This document shows, one piece after another, positions 50,392 to 58,893 of a DNA stretch of 64,000 bases (the first letter of the stretch is position 1; every line of letters begins with the position of its first letter). The notes beneath the pieces were generated by a model. The model was not told the origin of the DNA, did not search any database, and saw nothing but the letters and a program-made list of their open reading frames with translations. The DNA comes from Halpernia sp048269545. GTDB taxonomy: Bacteria; Bacteroidota; Bacteroidia; Flavobacteriales; Weeksellaceae. The stretch spans positions 1 to 64,000 of the forward strand of contig NZ_JBLXIJ010000008.1 of the NCBI RefSeq assembly GCF_048269545.1, in the 5' to 3' direction. Made by a program: the position numbers and the translations under genes.

Positions 50392-52071
50392 ATGAATAAG
50401 ACACTCTCAATAGGACTTGCTGGTTTTTCTTTTACAATAGAAGAACACGCGTATATAAAACTCAGCGATTATTTAGCAGCGCTTAGAAATACTTTAGATG
50501 CAAACGAAGCAGATGAAGTAATGCACGATATTGAAATCCGTATGGTGGAAATTTTCAAAGAATCTCTTGGTAAAAGAGAAGTGATTAATGATGAAGATGT
50601 AGAAAGAGTAATTGCCCAAATTGGTGCTCCAGAAAAAATTGAAGAGCAAGAACAGGCTTATTATTCTGAAAATTCTTCAGCAAAAAAAGAAGAAAAATCT
50701 TCACACTTTAATGGACAAAAACAACTTTTCAGAGATCCAGAAAAGAAGAAAATTGCCGGTGTTTGTGCAGGTTTAGCGCAATATGTTGGTTTAGATATTA
50801 CAGTAATGCGTATTATTTGGGTCGCGGTATTTTTAATTATGATTCCTGCAGCTGGAAGTGCACTTTTAATTGCATTTTTATATGGAATTCTTTGGTTGGT
50901 TCTGCCTGAAGCAGAATCAGCTGCAGATTTTCTGAAAATGAAAGGCAAACCAATTAATTTTGACAATTTAAAAGAAGAATCAAATAAAATTGTAAGTTTT
51001 GCAAATGAATCTAGTGAAAAAGTTGGACAATTTTATAACGCCAATAAAGGAAATGTAGAATACGCAGGATCTGCAATTTGGAACGCTTTCCGATATATTT
51101 TAGGTGGAATTTTTGGATTAATGGGTATCGGTTGTCTTATTGGATCTGCAGCCATATTTGGTTCTACTTGGTTTAGTGACAGTGCTTTGAATCTCTCTGG
51201 AAATTTTGGATTTTATTTAGAAGATTATAATTTAAAATATTTAATCACCGGATTTGCTTTTCTCTCTACATTTATTCCAGCGATTATATTTTTCCTTTTA
51301 GCAATTAAATTAATTTCACCAAAAACAACTTTGAAATTTACAGGATATGTTATCGGTGCATTGGTTTTCTTATGGATTGTGCTTTTGGCAACTATTGGTT
51401 TTTCCGCTGCACGATATAACTCACAATATTCTGGTGATAATGAAGAAACGCAGAATATTGCGATTAATACAACGTCCGACAGTCTTTTTGTAGATGTAAA
51501 AAAAGTAGAAATTTCTTCTAATTTTAAATCTTATTGGGATAATATTTATTCTGACAAAAAAACAGTTTTTAAAAGAGATTATCCATCAATAGATGTAACT
51601 CACAAAGATGTTTCTGCACCTTATTTAGTGATTAAGAAAAATGCAGAGGGATATAATATTCCTTTAAAAATGCAAGTTCCGGTAGAAATACAAAATAATA
51701 AAATTTTATTTCCTAATTATATTTCTTATCCATATAGCTATAGATTACGCGATTACGATGTAAACTATGAACTTGTAGTTCCAAAAAATATGAAAGTGAT
51801 TGCATTAAATGAAGAACGCGGATTTTCTTTAGATGACGATTATGATAAAGATGACGATAATTCCGATAATTCTGCTAATATTAAAATAAATGGAACAACA
51901 ATAAATATTCCGTCAGATGATGCAGATTCAATTATTATAAATGGAAAAAAAGTAGGAAAAGATGAAGCAGAAAACTATGTGAAAAAAGTAATTTTAAGTC
52001 CAAAGGATTTAAGAAACATAAAAATTGACGTAGATAAGGATAAAGCACATATTGATATTAAAACAAAATAA
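50392..52071 (+). CDS. PspC domain-containing membrane protein
   Basis: This 559-residue protein has an N-terminal soluble region (about 1-100, with ADEVMHDIEIRMVEIF), a PspC domain (about 108-170; FRDPEKKKIAGVCAGLAQYVGLD then a helix), about three further helices (about 235-345), and a long C-terminal extracytoplasmic domain rich in Asp/Asn (about 440-520). Flavobacterial PspC fusions of this size lie behind small PadR regulators. In proteobacteria PspC senses envelope stress; the role here is inferred. It is 4 nt after padR and followed by a long hairpin. Confidence 0.82.
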   Translation: MNKTLSIGLAGFSFTIEEHAYIKLSDYLAALRNTLDANEADEVMHDIEIRMVEIFKESLGKREVINDEDVERVIAQIGAPEKIEEQEQAYYSENSSAKKEEKSSHFNGQKQLFRDPEKKKIAGVCAGLAQYVGLDITVMRIIWVAVFLIMIPAAGSALLIAFLYGILWLVLPEAESAADFLKMKGKPINFDNLKEESNKIVSFANESSEKVGQFYNANKGNVEYAGSAIWNAFRYILGGIFGLMGIGCLIGSAAIFGSTWFSDSALNLSGNFGFYLEDYNLKYLITGFAFLSTFIPAIIFFLLAIKLISPKTTLKFTGYVIGALVFLWIVLLATIGFSAARYNSQYSGDNEETQNIAINTTSDSLFVDVKKVEISSNFKSYWDNIYSDKKTVFKRDYPSIDVTHKDVSAPYLVIKKNAEGYNIPLKMQVPVEIQNNKILFPNYISYPYSYRLRDYDVNYELVVPKNMKVIALNEERGFSLDDDYDKDDDNSDNSANIKINGTTINIPSDDADSIIINGKKVGKDEAENYVKKVILSPKDLRNIKIDVDKDKAHIDIKTK

Positions 52072-52073
52072 CC

Positions 52074-52140
52074 TGAGAGTGGATGAGTAAAAGTGAATGA
52101 TCTTTTAAACTAAATTATACATTCACTTTTCTCGCTCTCA
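52074..52140 (+). terminator. Long hairpin after the pspC gene
   Basis: AAAAGTGAATG (52089-52099) pairs perfectly with CATTCACTTTT (52120-52130). The outer arms TGAGAG and CTCTCA (52074-52079 and 52135-52140) extend the stem. No T run follows directly, so its termination strength is uncertain. Confidence 0.55.
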
Positions 52141-52241
52141 AATTATTATTAAATATTAACAAAACTTTATGATGGTTTGTAATTTCAAATTATTATCTTC
52201 GTTCCGTTAATTTTAAATTAAATTAATAAAAAGAAAAAACT

Positions 52242-52304
52242 ATGGTACAGCTCGTTTTAGATATCGTTCTCACAGTAGTGAATTTCATTACCAGTTTATT
52301 TTAA
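52242..52304 (+). CDS. 20-residue hydrophobic mini-ORF (MVQLVLDIV...)
   Basis: It encodes 20 residues, almost all hydrophobic (Val, Leu, Ile, Phe) with one Asp and one Asn, predicted to be a single short membrane helix. It sits alone between the pspC hairpin and its own terminator hairpin at 52330-52358, with an A-rich upstream region (AAAAAGAAAAAACT before the ATG) typical of Bacteroidetes start sites. TATCTTCG at 52194-52201 is a possible -7 box, with a TTG 14 nt upstream. The pattern recalls small membrane peptides such as type I toxins, but there is no basic residue and no antisense RNA is evident. Confidence 0.4.
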   Translation: MVQLVLDIVLTVVNFITSLF

Positions 52305-52329
52305 CCAAAATCATATACTTAATATTTGT

Positions 52330-52358
52330 AGTATAACCACATGTTGGTTATACTTTTT
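52330..52358 (+). terminator. Terminator after the 20-residue ORF
   Basis: A 10-bp stem (AGTATAACCA / TGGTTATACT) with loop CATGT is followed by T5. Confidence 0.8.
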
Positions 52359-52445
52359 GTTTTTAAAATTATATGAAACCATGTTTAAAAAACAATAAAA
52401 TGCCAAATAAAAAAATGGCAATCAAAGAGAAATAAAAATATAAAT

Positions 52446-53012
52446 ATGAAAAAATTAATAGGAAAATTAGGTTTAAAACTTCTCGGCTGGAAAGTTGTTC
52501 TTGATGGAGATGTAGATAATTTAGATCGTTGTATTTTAGTTGTCGCGCCACACACCGCTAATTTGGAATATATTTTAGGAAACTTCGCCTATTGGTCTTT
52601 AGGAAAACCTTTAAAAGTAATTATAAAAGATCAACATACAAAAGCGTGGTATGGTTTTGCAATTAAAGCAATGGGTGGAATTGGGATTGATCGTTCACAA
52701 AAAAATGATCTCGTTAATTTTGTTTGTGATCAATTTAAAAAAGAAGATTTTAGCCTAGTTATAACACCAGAAGGAACCAGAAGTTGGGTTACAAGATGGA
52801 AAAAAGGATTTTATCATATGGCGATTAAAGCACAAGTTCCAATCGTTTTAGGTGCAGGTGATTTTGGTAAAAAAGAAATCCATTTAGGCAAAATAATTTC
52901 TGTTAACGATTTGGAAACACGTACTTACGAAGATATTATGTCAGAATTAGAAGAGTATTACAATAAAATTACACCTGCAGTTCCGGAAAATTGGAATCCC
53001 AAAATATATTAA
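52446..53012 (+). CDS. PlsC-type 1-acylglycerol-3-phosphate acyltransferase-like protein
   Basis: This 188-residue protein belongs to the lysophospholipid acyltransferase family. It has an APHTANLEY block (34-42), in which the catalytic HX4D motif has become HX4E (His36, Glu41). The second motif TPEGTRSW (about 106-113) is intact. Proteins of this short type acylate glycerolipids, but the substrate is unknown. The next gene (MenI-like) begins 1 nt after its stop, then menF 1 nt after that, so a tight three-gene operon is likely. The Asp-to-Glu change may alter or weaken activity. Confidence 0.7.
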   Translation: MKKLIGKLGLKLLGWKVVLDGDVDNLDRCILVVAPHTANLEYILGNFAYWSLGKPLKVIIKDQHTKAWYGFAIKAMGGIGIDRSQKNDLVNFVCDQFKKEDFSLVITPEGTRSWVTRWKKGFYHMAIKAQVPIVLGAGDFGKKEIHLGKIISVNDLETRTYEDIMSELEEYYNKITPAVPENWNPKIY

Positions 53013-53013
53013 T

Positions 53014-53436
53014 ATGACAGAGCAAGAAAAACAAGAAACATTAGATTTTCTTAATAATTGGGGAAATGGACTTTTAGCAAAAAATCTTGGAATTCTTTTT
53101 ACACAACTTACTGAAGATTCACTTTCCGCAACAATGCCTGTGACCGAAAAAGTACATCAACCTTTCGGAATTATGCACGGAGGAGCAAGTTGCGTTTTAG
53201 CTGAAACTTTAGGTTCTTGTTTGTCTAATGTTTTTCTGGATACCGAAAAATTTTACGCAGTTGGAACCAATATTAATTCTAATCACCTTCGAAGTATAAG
53301 TAAAGGAACGGTTACAGGAACTGCAAAATTCATTAGAAAAGGAAAAACAGTGCATGTTTCAGAAATTAAAATTCGTAATGAAAAAGGGGAATTAATTAAT
53401 TACACCACAATGACAAATAACGTGATTGCAAAATAA
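53014..53436 (+). CDS. menI: Hotdog-fold thioesterase, MenI-like (DHNA-CoA thioesterase)
   Basis: This 140-residue hotdog protein has the PaaI/MenI signature: HQPFGIMHGGASCVLAETLGS (residues 48-68), where GIMHGG and the helix carry the active site and Glu64 is the likely catalytic base. It is the expected length for a DHNA-CoA thioesterase (about 136-150), the step releasing 1,4-dihydroxy-2-naphthoate in menaquinone synthesis. Its position next to menF supports MenI over a general thioesterase. The function is inferred from context; PaaI-type acyl-CoA hydrolysis remains possible. Confidence 0.75.
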   Translation: MTEQEKQETLDFLNNWGNGLLAKNLGILFTQLTEDSLSATMPVTEKVHQPFGIMHGGASCVLAETLGSCLSNVFLDTEKFYAVGTNINSNHLRSISKGTVTGTAKFIRKGKTVHVSEIKIRNEKGELINYTTMTNNVIAK

Positions 53437-53437
53437 A

Positions 53438-54421
53438 ATGCCTCCTCAAATTTTCTTTCGACTTCCGTTTTCTAAAGATATTTTCTTCAATGATTTAAAA
53501 TCTGACTGTCAAAAAATTGGATTTACCAGTTTTGATTTATCAGAAAAATTAAATTTTAAAGGTGATTTCCAAAAAATTTCATCAGAAGATTTATTAGAGA
53601 AATCTTGGTTTTCTGACGATTTAAATTTCAAACTTGAGAATTTAAAGCAAGAATCTGAAACTGATTATTCAAAAAAAATTAGTGAAGTTATTTCTTTCAT
53701 TACTGAAAATCAAATTCCAAAATTGGTCATTTCCAGACGAAAAATAATTGATTTAAAACAAAAGAAAATTAATCTTTCTCAAAGTTTTTTAAACTTAATA
53801 AAATCTTACAATAATGCTTTTGTTTACTTATTCAAAACTGAAAAAGAATCTTGGATTGGTGCATTTTCTGAGGTTTTAGGGAAATTTGATAAAGAAACTT
53901 CGGAGTTTGAAACCATGAGTTTAGCCGGAACTTTAGCTTTAGAAAAAGATTGGACTTCAAAAGAAATTGAAGAACAAAAAACGGTGAGTTTTTATATAGA
54001 ATCAGTATTAAAAAAATATTCTAAAGAAACTGAGATTTCTGAAACAAAAGACCATATTTCAGGAAATATTAAACATCTAAGAACCGATTTTAAATTAAAA
54101 ATTGAAAAAGAAAATTTAGAGAATTTAATTTTAAATTTACATCCAACACCTGCGGTTTGCGGAATTCCCAAAGATTTTTGTAAAAATGCAATTTTAAATT
54201 TCGAAAAAAAACCTCGAGAATTCTATGCAGGTTTTTGCAAAGTAGAAACTGAATCAGAAATTTATTTTTTTGTAAATCTGAGATGTGCAAAAATTTACAA
54301 AAATGCTGCAGAATTATTTGTTGGTGGCGGAATTACCGCGCAAAGCAATCCTAAAAAAGAATGGCAAGAAACAGAATTAAAATCTGAAGCAATTCTAAAA
54401 AATTTAGAATTTATTTCTTAG
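53438..54421 (+). CDS. menF: Isochorismate synthase (chorismate-binding enzyme)
   Basis: This 327-residue protein has the chorismate-binding fold, shorter than E. coli MenF (431) but like other flavobacterial copies. The diagnostic motif HPTPAVCGIPKDF (about 237-249) lies in the C-terminal half, followed by GGGITAQSNPKKEWQETELK with the Glu metal ligands. The N-terminal 140 residues are poorly conserved. Isochorismate is the first menaquinone intermediate; menC and a MenI-like gene are also in this window. It starts at the ATG at 53438, one base after the previous stop. Its end overlaps the convergent small membrane gene by 11 nt. Confidence 0.85.
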   Translation: MPPQIFFRLPFSKDIFFNDLKSDCQKIGFTSFDLSEKLNFKGDFQKISSEDLLEKSWFSDDLNFKLENLKQESETDYSKKISEVISFITENQIPKLVISRRKIIDLKQKKINLSQSFLNLIKSYNNAFVYLFKTEKESWIGAFSEVLGKFDKETSEFETMSLAGTLALEKDWTSKEIEEQKTVSFYIESVLKKYSKETEISETKDHISGNIKHLRTDFKLKIEKENLENLILNLHPTPAVCGIPKDFCKNAILNFEKKPREFYAGFCKVETESEIYFFVNLRCAKIYKNAAELFVGGGITAQSNPKKEWQETELKSEAILKNLEFIS

Positions 54422-54608
54422 CAGTAGAAAGTTTACTCCAAGTATTTAAAACAAATACTATAAAAATTCCCACCAAACCAGCTGCAATAGAAAATATAAA
54501 TGTTGAATTTTCTCCTGCAAAAAAACCAGCTTCCCAATTAATTACATAAAAATTGATTGCAATAAAAATTACAAAAAGAGCTAGAAATATTTTATAAACG
54601 GTTTTCAT
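54411..54608 (-). CDS. Small two-helix membrane protein
   Basis: This 65-residue protein has two predicted membrane helices (about 6-25 and 37-56) and a basic end (WSKLSTAKK). It lies 9 nt after the marC stop on the same strand, so the two are probably cotranscribed. The family is unknown. Its 3' end overlaps that of menF. Confidence 0.5.
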   Translation of the reverse strand: MKTVYKIFLALFVIFIAINFYVINWEAGFFAGENSTFIFSIAAGLVGIFIVFVLNTWSKLSTAKK

Positions 54609-54617
54609 TAGATAATT

Positions 54618-55214
54618 TTAAAAATGAATATACTGACTGAATAGTTGCGCAAAGTTAGCGGTAAATAATTTAATAGCAATTGCTAAAAGTACAATTCCGA
54701 AAACTTTTTGTAAAACTTGTAAGCTTCCTTTTCCCATCTTTTTTTCAAGCCAAGTTGCAGATTTTAAAACAATATAAACGAAAATAGAGTTTAAAAGTAT
54801 GGCGCAAATGATATTAATATCGTGGTATTCTGCGCGAAGAGAAAGAGTGGTAGTTAAAGTTCCTGCTCCCGCAATTAAAGGAAATGCAATGGGAATAATG
54901 GATGCAGAAGAACTTTCACCGGTTTTATTAATTTCAATTCCTAAAATCATTTCTAATGCAATTATGAAAATAACAAATGCACCCGCAATCGCAAACGAAT
55001 TAACATCAACTCCAATTAATTTTAAAATTTTATCACCAATAAATAGAAATGCCATCATTAAAATTGCCGCCACAATGGAGGCTTTTTCTGCTTCTATATG
55101 TCCAAATTTTTGTCGCAACGATACAATAATTGGAATAGAACCCAAAATGTCAATTACGGCAAAAAGTACCATTGTAGCGGTAAGTGTTTCTTTCAAAGAA
55201 AATAATTCGAACAT
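54618..55214 (-). CDS. MarC family integral membrane protein
   Basis: This 198-residue protein has six predicted helices and the MarC-family pattern: AVIDILGSIPIIVSLRQK (about 19-36) and IIPIAFPLIAGAGTLTT (about 105-121). Family members are multidrug-resistance-related by name only; transport function is unproven. It follows batD by 43 nt on the minus strand but has its own promoter (55236-55268), which overlaps the batD 3' end. It is followed by a small membrane protein gene. Confidence 0.88.
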   Translation of the reverse strand: MFELFSLKETLTATMVLFAVIDILGSIPIIVSLRQKFGHIEAEKASIVAAILMMAFLFIGDKILKLIGVDVNSFAIAGAFVIFIIALEMILGIEINKTGESSSASIIPIAFPLIAGAGTLTTTLSLRAEYHDINIICAILLNSIFVYIVLKSATWLEKKMGKGSLQVLQKVFGIVLLAIAIKLFTANFAQLFSQYIHF

Positions 55215-55235
55215 TTTGAATTTTTATTAATTTCG

Positions 55236-55268
55236 CAAAAATATAAATTATAAATGATTATTTTTCAA
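55236..55268 (-). promoter_or_regulatory. Promoter of marC overlapping the end of batD
   Basis: On the minus strand TTG (55268-55266), a 22-nt spacer and TATTTTTG (55243-55236) match the Bacteroidetes promoter, so marC can be made independently of the Bat operon. Confidence 0.65.
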
Positions 55269-56991
55269 TTTTAGAAAAGATATTTTTTAATTTTAGAAAA
55301 AGATTATCAATATTGTCTTCAGAATGTAAAGGTGCAAATTTTTCTATTGCTATTTCTTGGTTTAAATTTCTGAAATCTTCTGCCACTTTTTCACCATTAT
55401 TTTGGGATAAATAATTTTGAAAAGTAGTATTGAAACGAAGTTGGCTGTTATTTTCTAACTCTTGGTGGAGATTTTCATAAGCTTTAAAAAATCCTTCAAA
55501 ATCTTTTGAATTTTTTAATCTTTCTAAATAAATAATTTCCGTGTCGTAATCAATGGGCGTTTCTTTTTTTAATCTTTCTTCTGCTTCTTGAATATTTTCT
55601 ATTCTTGAAATTGGTGTTTTTACGTGTTTGTGTTTTTTATGTTTTCTGCGTTTTTTCTTTCTATAAGCAAAAACAAAAAATGCCAATCCACCTAATATGA
55701 TTAGATTTGCAAATATTATTTTATAATTTATTTCGTGTACTTCCGGGATTTTTAATTGTTCAGAAATCAGTTTAGGTGAACTTACCGTTTCTAAAACATT
55801 ACTTGTATAATCATTCACTTTATCTAAAGTGCTTTTGGAATTATTGAGGTCTTCCGCCGTCATTGCAGCTATTAATAAAGTGTCAGAATTTAAATTCTCA
55901 TACACGCTTTTTGTGGGTTCAAAAAAAGAAAAATCTTCCGTTTTTAAAGAGATTTGTCCATCTTTTTTGGGTATAACAATATATTTTAAAACGACATTTC
56001 CTTTAGAACCATTTTCTGAATTTTGAGTATTATAAATAATTTTTGGAGCGAAAAAAGTATAATCTGGTGAACTTTCAAGTTTTGGTAAATCCATAGAATG
56101 GAAATTTCCTTCTCCAGAAATCGTAATATCTGCGTGAAAAGGTTTGCCTACAATGTAATTTTCTGCTGCAAAAGTTTTAAAATTTATTTTAAATTTTCCA
56201 ATAGCATTCTTGAAATTTTCTGGTGCATTTTCAGGTAATTTTTTTACATTTAAAAATACGTTATTTGATTTAAGTGTTGAATTTCCTGAACTTTTTTTCA
56301 CAATTGCAGAAACAGCAGGAATTTCTACTTTGCCATTTTCCGTAGTACTTATTTGATAAACACCAATGATTTGGGAGGCTAATTTAGTAGTTGGATTTTG
56401 CTCAATATCCGATTTTTTATTATTAACTGGATGAAATTTCACACCATTAATTTGAGGTAATTTAATGTGATTTAGCTTTCTAAAATTATTATAATTTTTG
56501 CTGTAAGCTTTTAGAACTGCAATTGTAGGTTGGTTTTCATAAACATTACGATCTTTTATCTCAAGATTAATATGTAAATCGTTATCGATATCTTTTTTTG
56601 CAGCTATTTTTTTATCTGTTTCAGAAATAAAAATATCGAAGGGTTCTGTCTTGTAGATTCTGTCATTTACAGTCACAAGAGCAGAACCAATTTTTATTTT
56701 ACCCGAATGCTTTGGCTTTAGAACAACTTGATAAATAATTTGATTTAGTTGTTGATTAATACTAGTATTTTGTTCAGAGGCCGTTCCAACTACATCAAAT
56801 TTAGAAAAATCTGGAAGTTGAATGGGCGTTTGTTGCGTATATTCATTGCCATGGATTTCTAATATTATCGTTAATTTAATTTGTTGATTTTCTTGCAAAT
56901 CACGAGTATCAGAAATTACAGCCAAATTCACTTGGGCGTGAACCGAAATGGCAGAAATTAAAAATAATATGTAACTAAGAAATTGTTTCAT
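55258..56991 (-). CDS. batD: BatD-like protein (Bat operon)
   Basis: This 577-residue exported protein has a signal peptide (about 1-19, SVHAQ), about three Ig-like beta domains including the oxygen-tolerance BatD domain (about 25-430), one membrane helix (about 448-468) and a basic cytoplasmic Lys/His-rich tail (KKRRKHKKHKH). In Bacteroides BatD is needed with BatA and BatB for aerotolerance. I start at the ATG at 56991, which shares its A with the batC stop (TAATG), rather than TTG at 56997. It is the last Bat gene of this operon. Confidence 0.85.
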   Translation of the reverse strand: MKQFLSYILFLISAISVHAQVNLAVISDTRDLQENQQIKLTIILEIHGNEYTQQTPIQLPDFSKFDVVGTASEQNTSINQQLNQIIYQVVLKPKHSGKIKIGSALVTVNDRIYKTEPFDIFISETDKKIAAKKDIDNDLHINLEIKDRNVYENQPTIAVLKAYSKNYNNFRKLNHIKLPQINGVKFHPVNNKKSDIEQNPTTKLASQIIGVYQISTTENGKVEIPAVSAIVKKSSGNSTLKSNNVFLNVKKLPENAPENFKNAIGKFKINFKTFAAENYIVGKPFHADITISGEGNFHSMDLPKLESSPDYTFFAPKIIYNTQNSENGSKGNVVLKYIVIPKKDGQISLKTEDFSFFEPTKSVYENLNSDTLLIAAMTAEDLNNSKSTLDKVNDYTSNVLETVSSPKLISEQLKIPEVHEINYKIIFANLIILGGLAFFVFAYRKKKRRKHKKHKHVKTPISRIENIQEAEERLKKETPIDYDTEIIYLERLKNSKDFEGFFKAYENLHQELENNSQLRFNTTFQNYLSQNNGEKVAEDFRNLNQEIAIEKFAPLHSEDNIDNLFLKLKNIFSKIEK

Positions 56992-57728
56992 TACCAATCC
57001 TTCTCATTGCTTTGTGGCATTGAGTTTGCGTTTTTATTTAAAATTCTCCGAGCAGTTTCTCTTTCTTTGTTTTCTGAACGTTCTAAAATTGCTTTTTCTA
57101 AATCTTCAGGAATATTTTTTTCGTTTGTTTTTTTATTGGGTTGATTCCCATTTTCACCATTTCCGATTCTATTTTGGTTATTTCCACCAGATTTTTGTTG
57201 TGGCGTATCACCTTTTCCGTCTTCATTATTTTGGTTTTTATTTTGATTTTTACCGTTTCCTCCAGATTTATTTTTTTGGTTTTGTTGTTCTTTTTTTTCT
57301 TTTTCTTTCAATTTTGCAATTTGATAATTGCGTTGCGCACTTTCATTATAAGGATCTTGTTTTAAAGCATTTTTATAATATTCTGCGGCTTTCTCTGGTT
57401 GTTGAGTTTCCATGAAAGTATTTCCAATATTATATTGAGCAGCCATTTTATCCTGTAAAGTAGTGGCATTAGTTTCCGCTTTTTGATATTCTGCACGCGC
57501 TTCTTCGTACATTTTTCTTTTGTAAAAAGAATTGCCGAGATTATAATGTGCTGCAAAATCTTTGTCTTTTATTTTGGCAGCTTCCATAAATTTTGAAGAC
57601 GAGCGTTCATAATTCTTTTTACCGAAAGCAGAATTGCCTTCGTAAACTAAAGAATTATAACTTTCTTGTGCGTTTAGAAATCCGCTAGAAATAAGAAAAA
57701 ACACTAATAAATTTTTCACCATATTCAT
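56991..57728 (-). CDS. batC: BatC-like TPR protein
   Basis: This 245-residue exported protein has a signal peptide (about 1-20), three TPR motifs (about 24-140; AAHYNLGNSFYKRKMYEEARAEY and AAQYNIGNTFMETQQPEKAAEYY are clear) and a low-complexity Asn/Gln/Lys/Gly region (about 150-210). This is the BatC/BatE layout of Bacteroidetes. It bridges proteins in the Bat complex. The first ATG (57728) is used; a TTG one codon upstream is possible. Its stop overlaps the batD start. Confidence 0.85.
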   Translation of the reverse strand: MNMVKNLLVFFLISSGFLNAQESYNSLVYEGNSAFGKKNYERSSSKFMEAAKIKDKDFAAHYNLGNSFYKRKMYEEARAEYQKAETNATTLQDKMAAQYNIGNTFMETQQPEKAAEYYKNALKQDPYNESAQRNYQIAKLKEKEKKEQQNQKNKSGGNGKNQNKNQNNEDGKGDTPQQKSGGNNQNRIGNGENGNQPNKKTNEKNIPEDLEKAILERSENKERETARRILNKNANSMPQSNEKDW

Positions 57729-57829
57729 CAATGCAAAATTAATCTATTAAATGTTAAAGTTGCTTTCAAAAATAGTTAAATAAGGGTTAAAATATTGGTT
57801 TAAAAGCCATTTGCTCTTAAAATTTTATT

Positions 57830-58837
57830 TTAAATATTGAAATCCCGTTTTGGATTGAGTAGAAAAATTAAACTAAAAAAGAAAATTGAAATTCCCAAAG
57901 TATATTGATAATAATGTACTGCATTTTGAGAAGTAACAATACTTTCGGAAGAAGATGCGCTTTTTTCCAAAGCTGTTTTTATCGCAGAAGTTGCATTATC
58001 TAAATTATTTCCGTCGATAAAACTTCCACCCGTATTTTCAGCTAAATCTTTTAAAGCTTCAGTTTGTCTTTTAGAAATTACAGTTGCGCCGTTTCCATCT
58101 AATTTGTAACCCATTAATTGTCCAAAAATATATTCCGGAACTGGCGCTCCTTCTTCACTTCCAACTCCTACGGAAATTATTGAAATCCCTTCTTTTTTTG
58201 CAAGTTTCAAAGCATTTTCATCATTTCCTTCGTTATCTTCGCCGTCACTTATTAAAATTATTTTTCTTGAACCTTTTGGAATATTTTTAAATTTTTCTGA
58301 AGCAACTTGCATTGCTTTTAGAAAGTCTGTTCCTTGAGTGGGCATTACACTCGTTTCAATTCCATCAATATAAGTTGAAGCAGCATCGAAATCCTTTGTT
58401 AATGGCATAATTGAAGTAGCATCGCCTGCAAAAACTACAATTCCAACTTTGTCATTTTGCATTTTTTTAAGACTTTGAATCATCAAGTTTTTCGCTTCCG
58501 CTAATCGACTTGGTTCAATGTCTTGTGCGTTCATAGAATTAGAAACATCTAATAAAAAAATGACATTATTTACATTTTGTTTTGATTTTATTTCTTCTGT
58601 TCCACTTATAAAATCGACGATTGATAAAATTAAAAATAAACCTGCTAAAAGATAGAGTAGCGGTAAAATTTTAGAAAATCGGCTACTTTTTGTAAATAAT
58701 TCCTTTTGAAATCTGGTTTCTGCAAATAAATTTTGACGCTCATTTTTCCATTTTATATATCGGAAAATAAGAATCCCAAACAGCGGCAAAAGCAGCAGCA
58801 AGAATAAATACCAATAATTTCCTAAAGTCCAATTCAT
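57830..58837 (-). CDS. batB: BatB, von Willebrand factor A membrane protein
   Basis: This 335-residue protein has an N-terminal membrane helix (about 9-26), a second helix (about 58-76), a vWA domain (about 90-300) with MIDAS DVSNS (97-101) and the metal Thr/Asp later, and a C-terminal helix (about 308-328). It is paired with BatA, a paralogue 56 nt upstream. vWA domains bind a divalent metal and mediate complex assembly. batB and batC are separated by about 100 nt. Confidence 0.9.
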   Translation of the reverse strand: MNWTLGNYWYLFLLLLLPLFGILIFRYIKWKNERQNLFAETRFQKELFTKSSRFSKILPLLYLLAGLFLILSIVDFISGTEEIKSKQNVNNVIFLLDVSNSMNAQDIEPSRLAEAKNLMIQSLKKMQNDKVGIVVFAGDATSIMPLTKDFDAASTYIDGIETSVMPTQGTDFLKAMQVASEKFKNIPKGSRKIILISDGEDNEGNDENALKLAKKEGISIISVGVGSEEGAPVPEYIFGQLMGYKLDGNGATVISKRQTEALKDLAENTGGSFIDGNNLDNATSAIKTALEKSASSSESIVTSQNAVHYYQYTLGISIFFFSLIFLLNPKRDFNI

Positions 58838-58847
58838 AATTTCTTAA

Positions 58848-58890
58848 AATTCTAAATTCTACAACCTAAATCCTACAACCTAAAATCTAT
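58848..58890. repeat. Degenerate short tandem repeat between batA and batB
   Basis: TCTACAACCTAAATCCTACAACCTAAAATC is an iterated CTACAACCTA-type motif similar to the one at 1561-1592. It lies in the spacer between two genes of one operon, so it is transcribed. Confidence 0.4.
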
Positions 58891-58893
58891 ATC

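Noticed and set aside
54799..55230. 143-residue + strand ORF opposite marC
   Set aside because: It is a mirror frame of the clear MarC gene.
57014..57415. 133-residue + strand ORF opposite batC
   Set aside because: It is antisense to the batC TPR gene, is rich in Phe/Leu from complementing Lys/Glu codons, and shows no start signal or family pattern.
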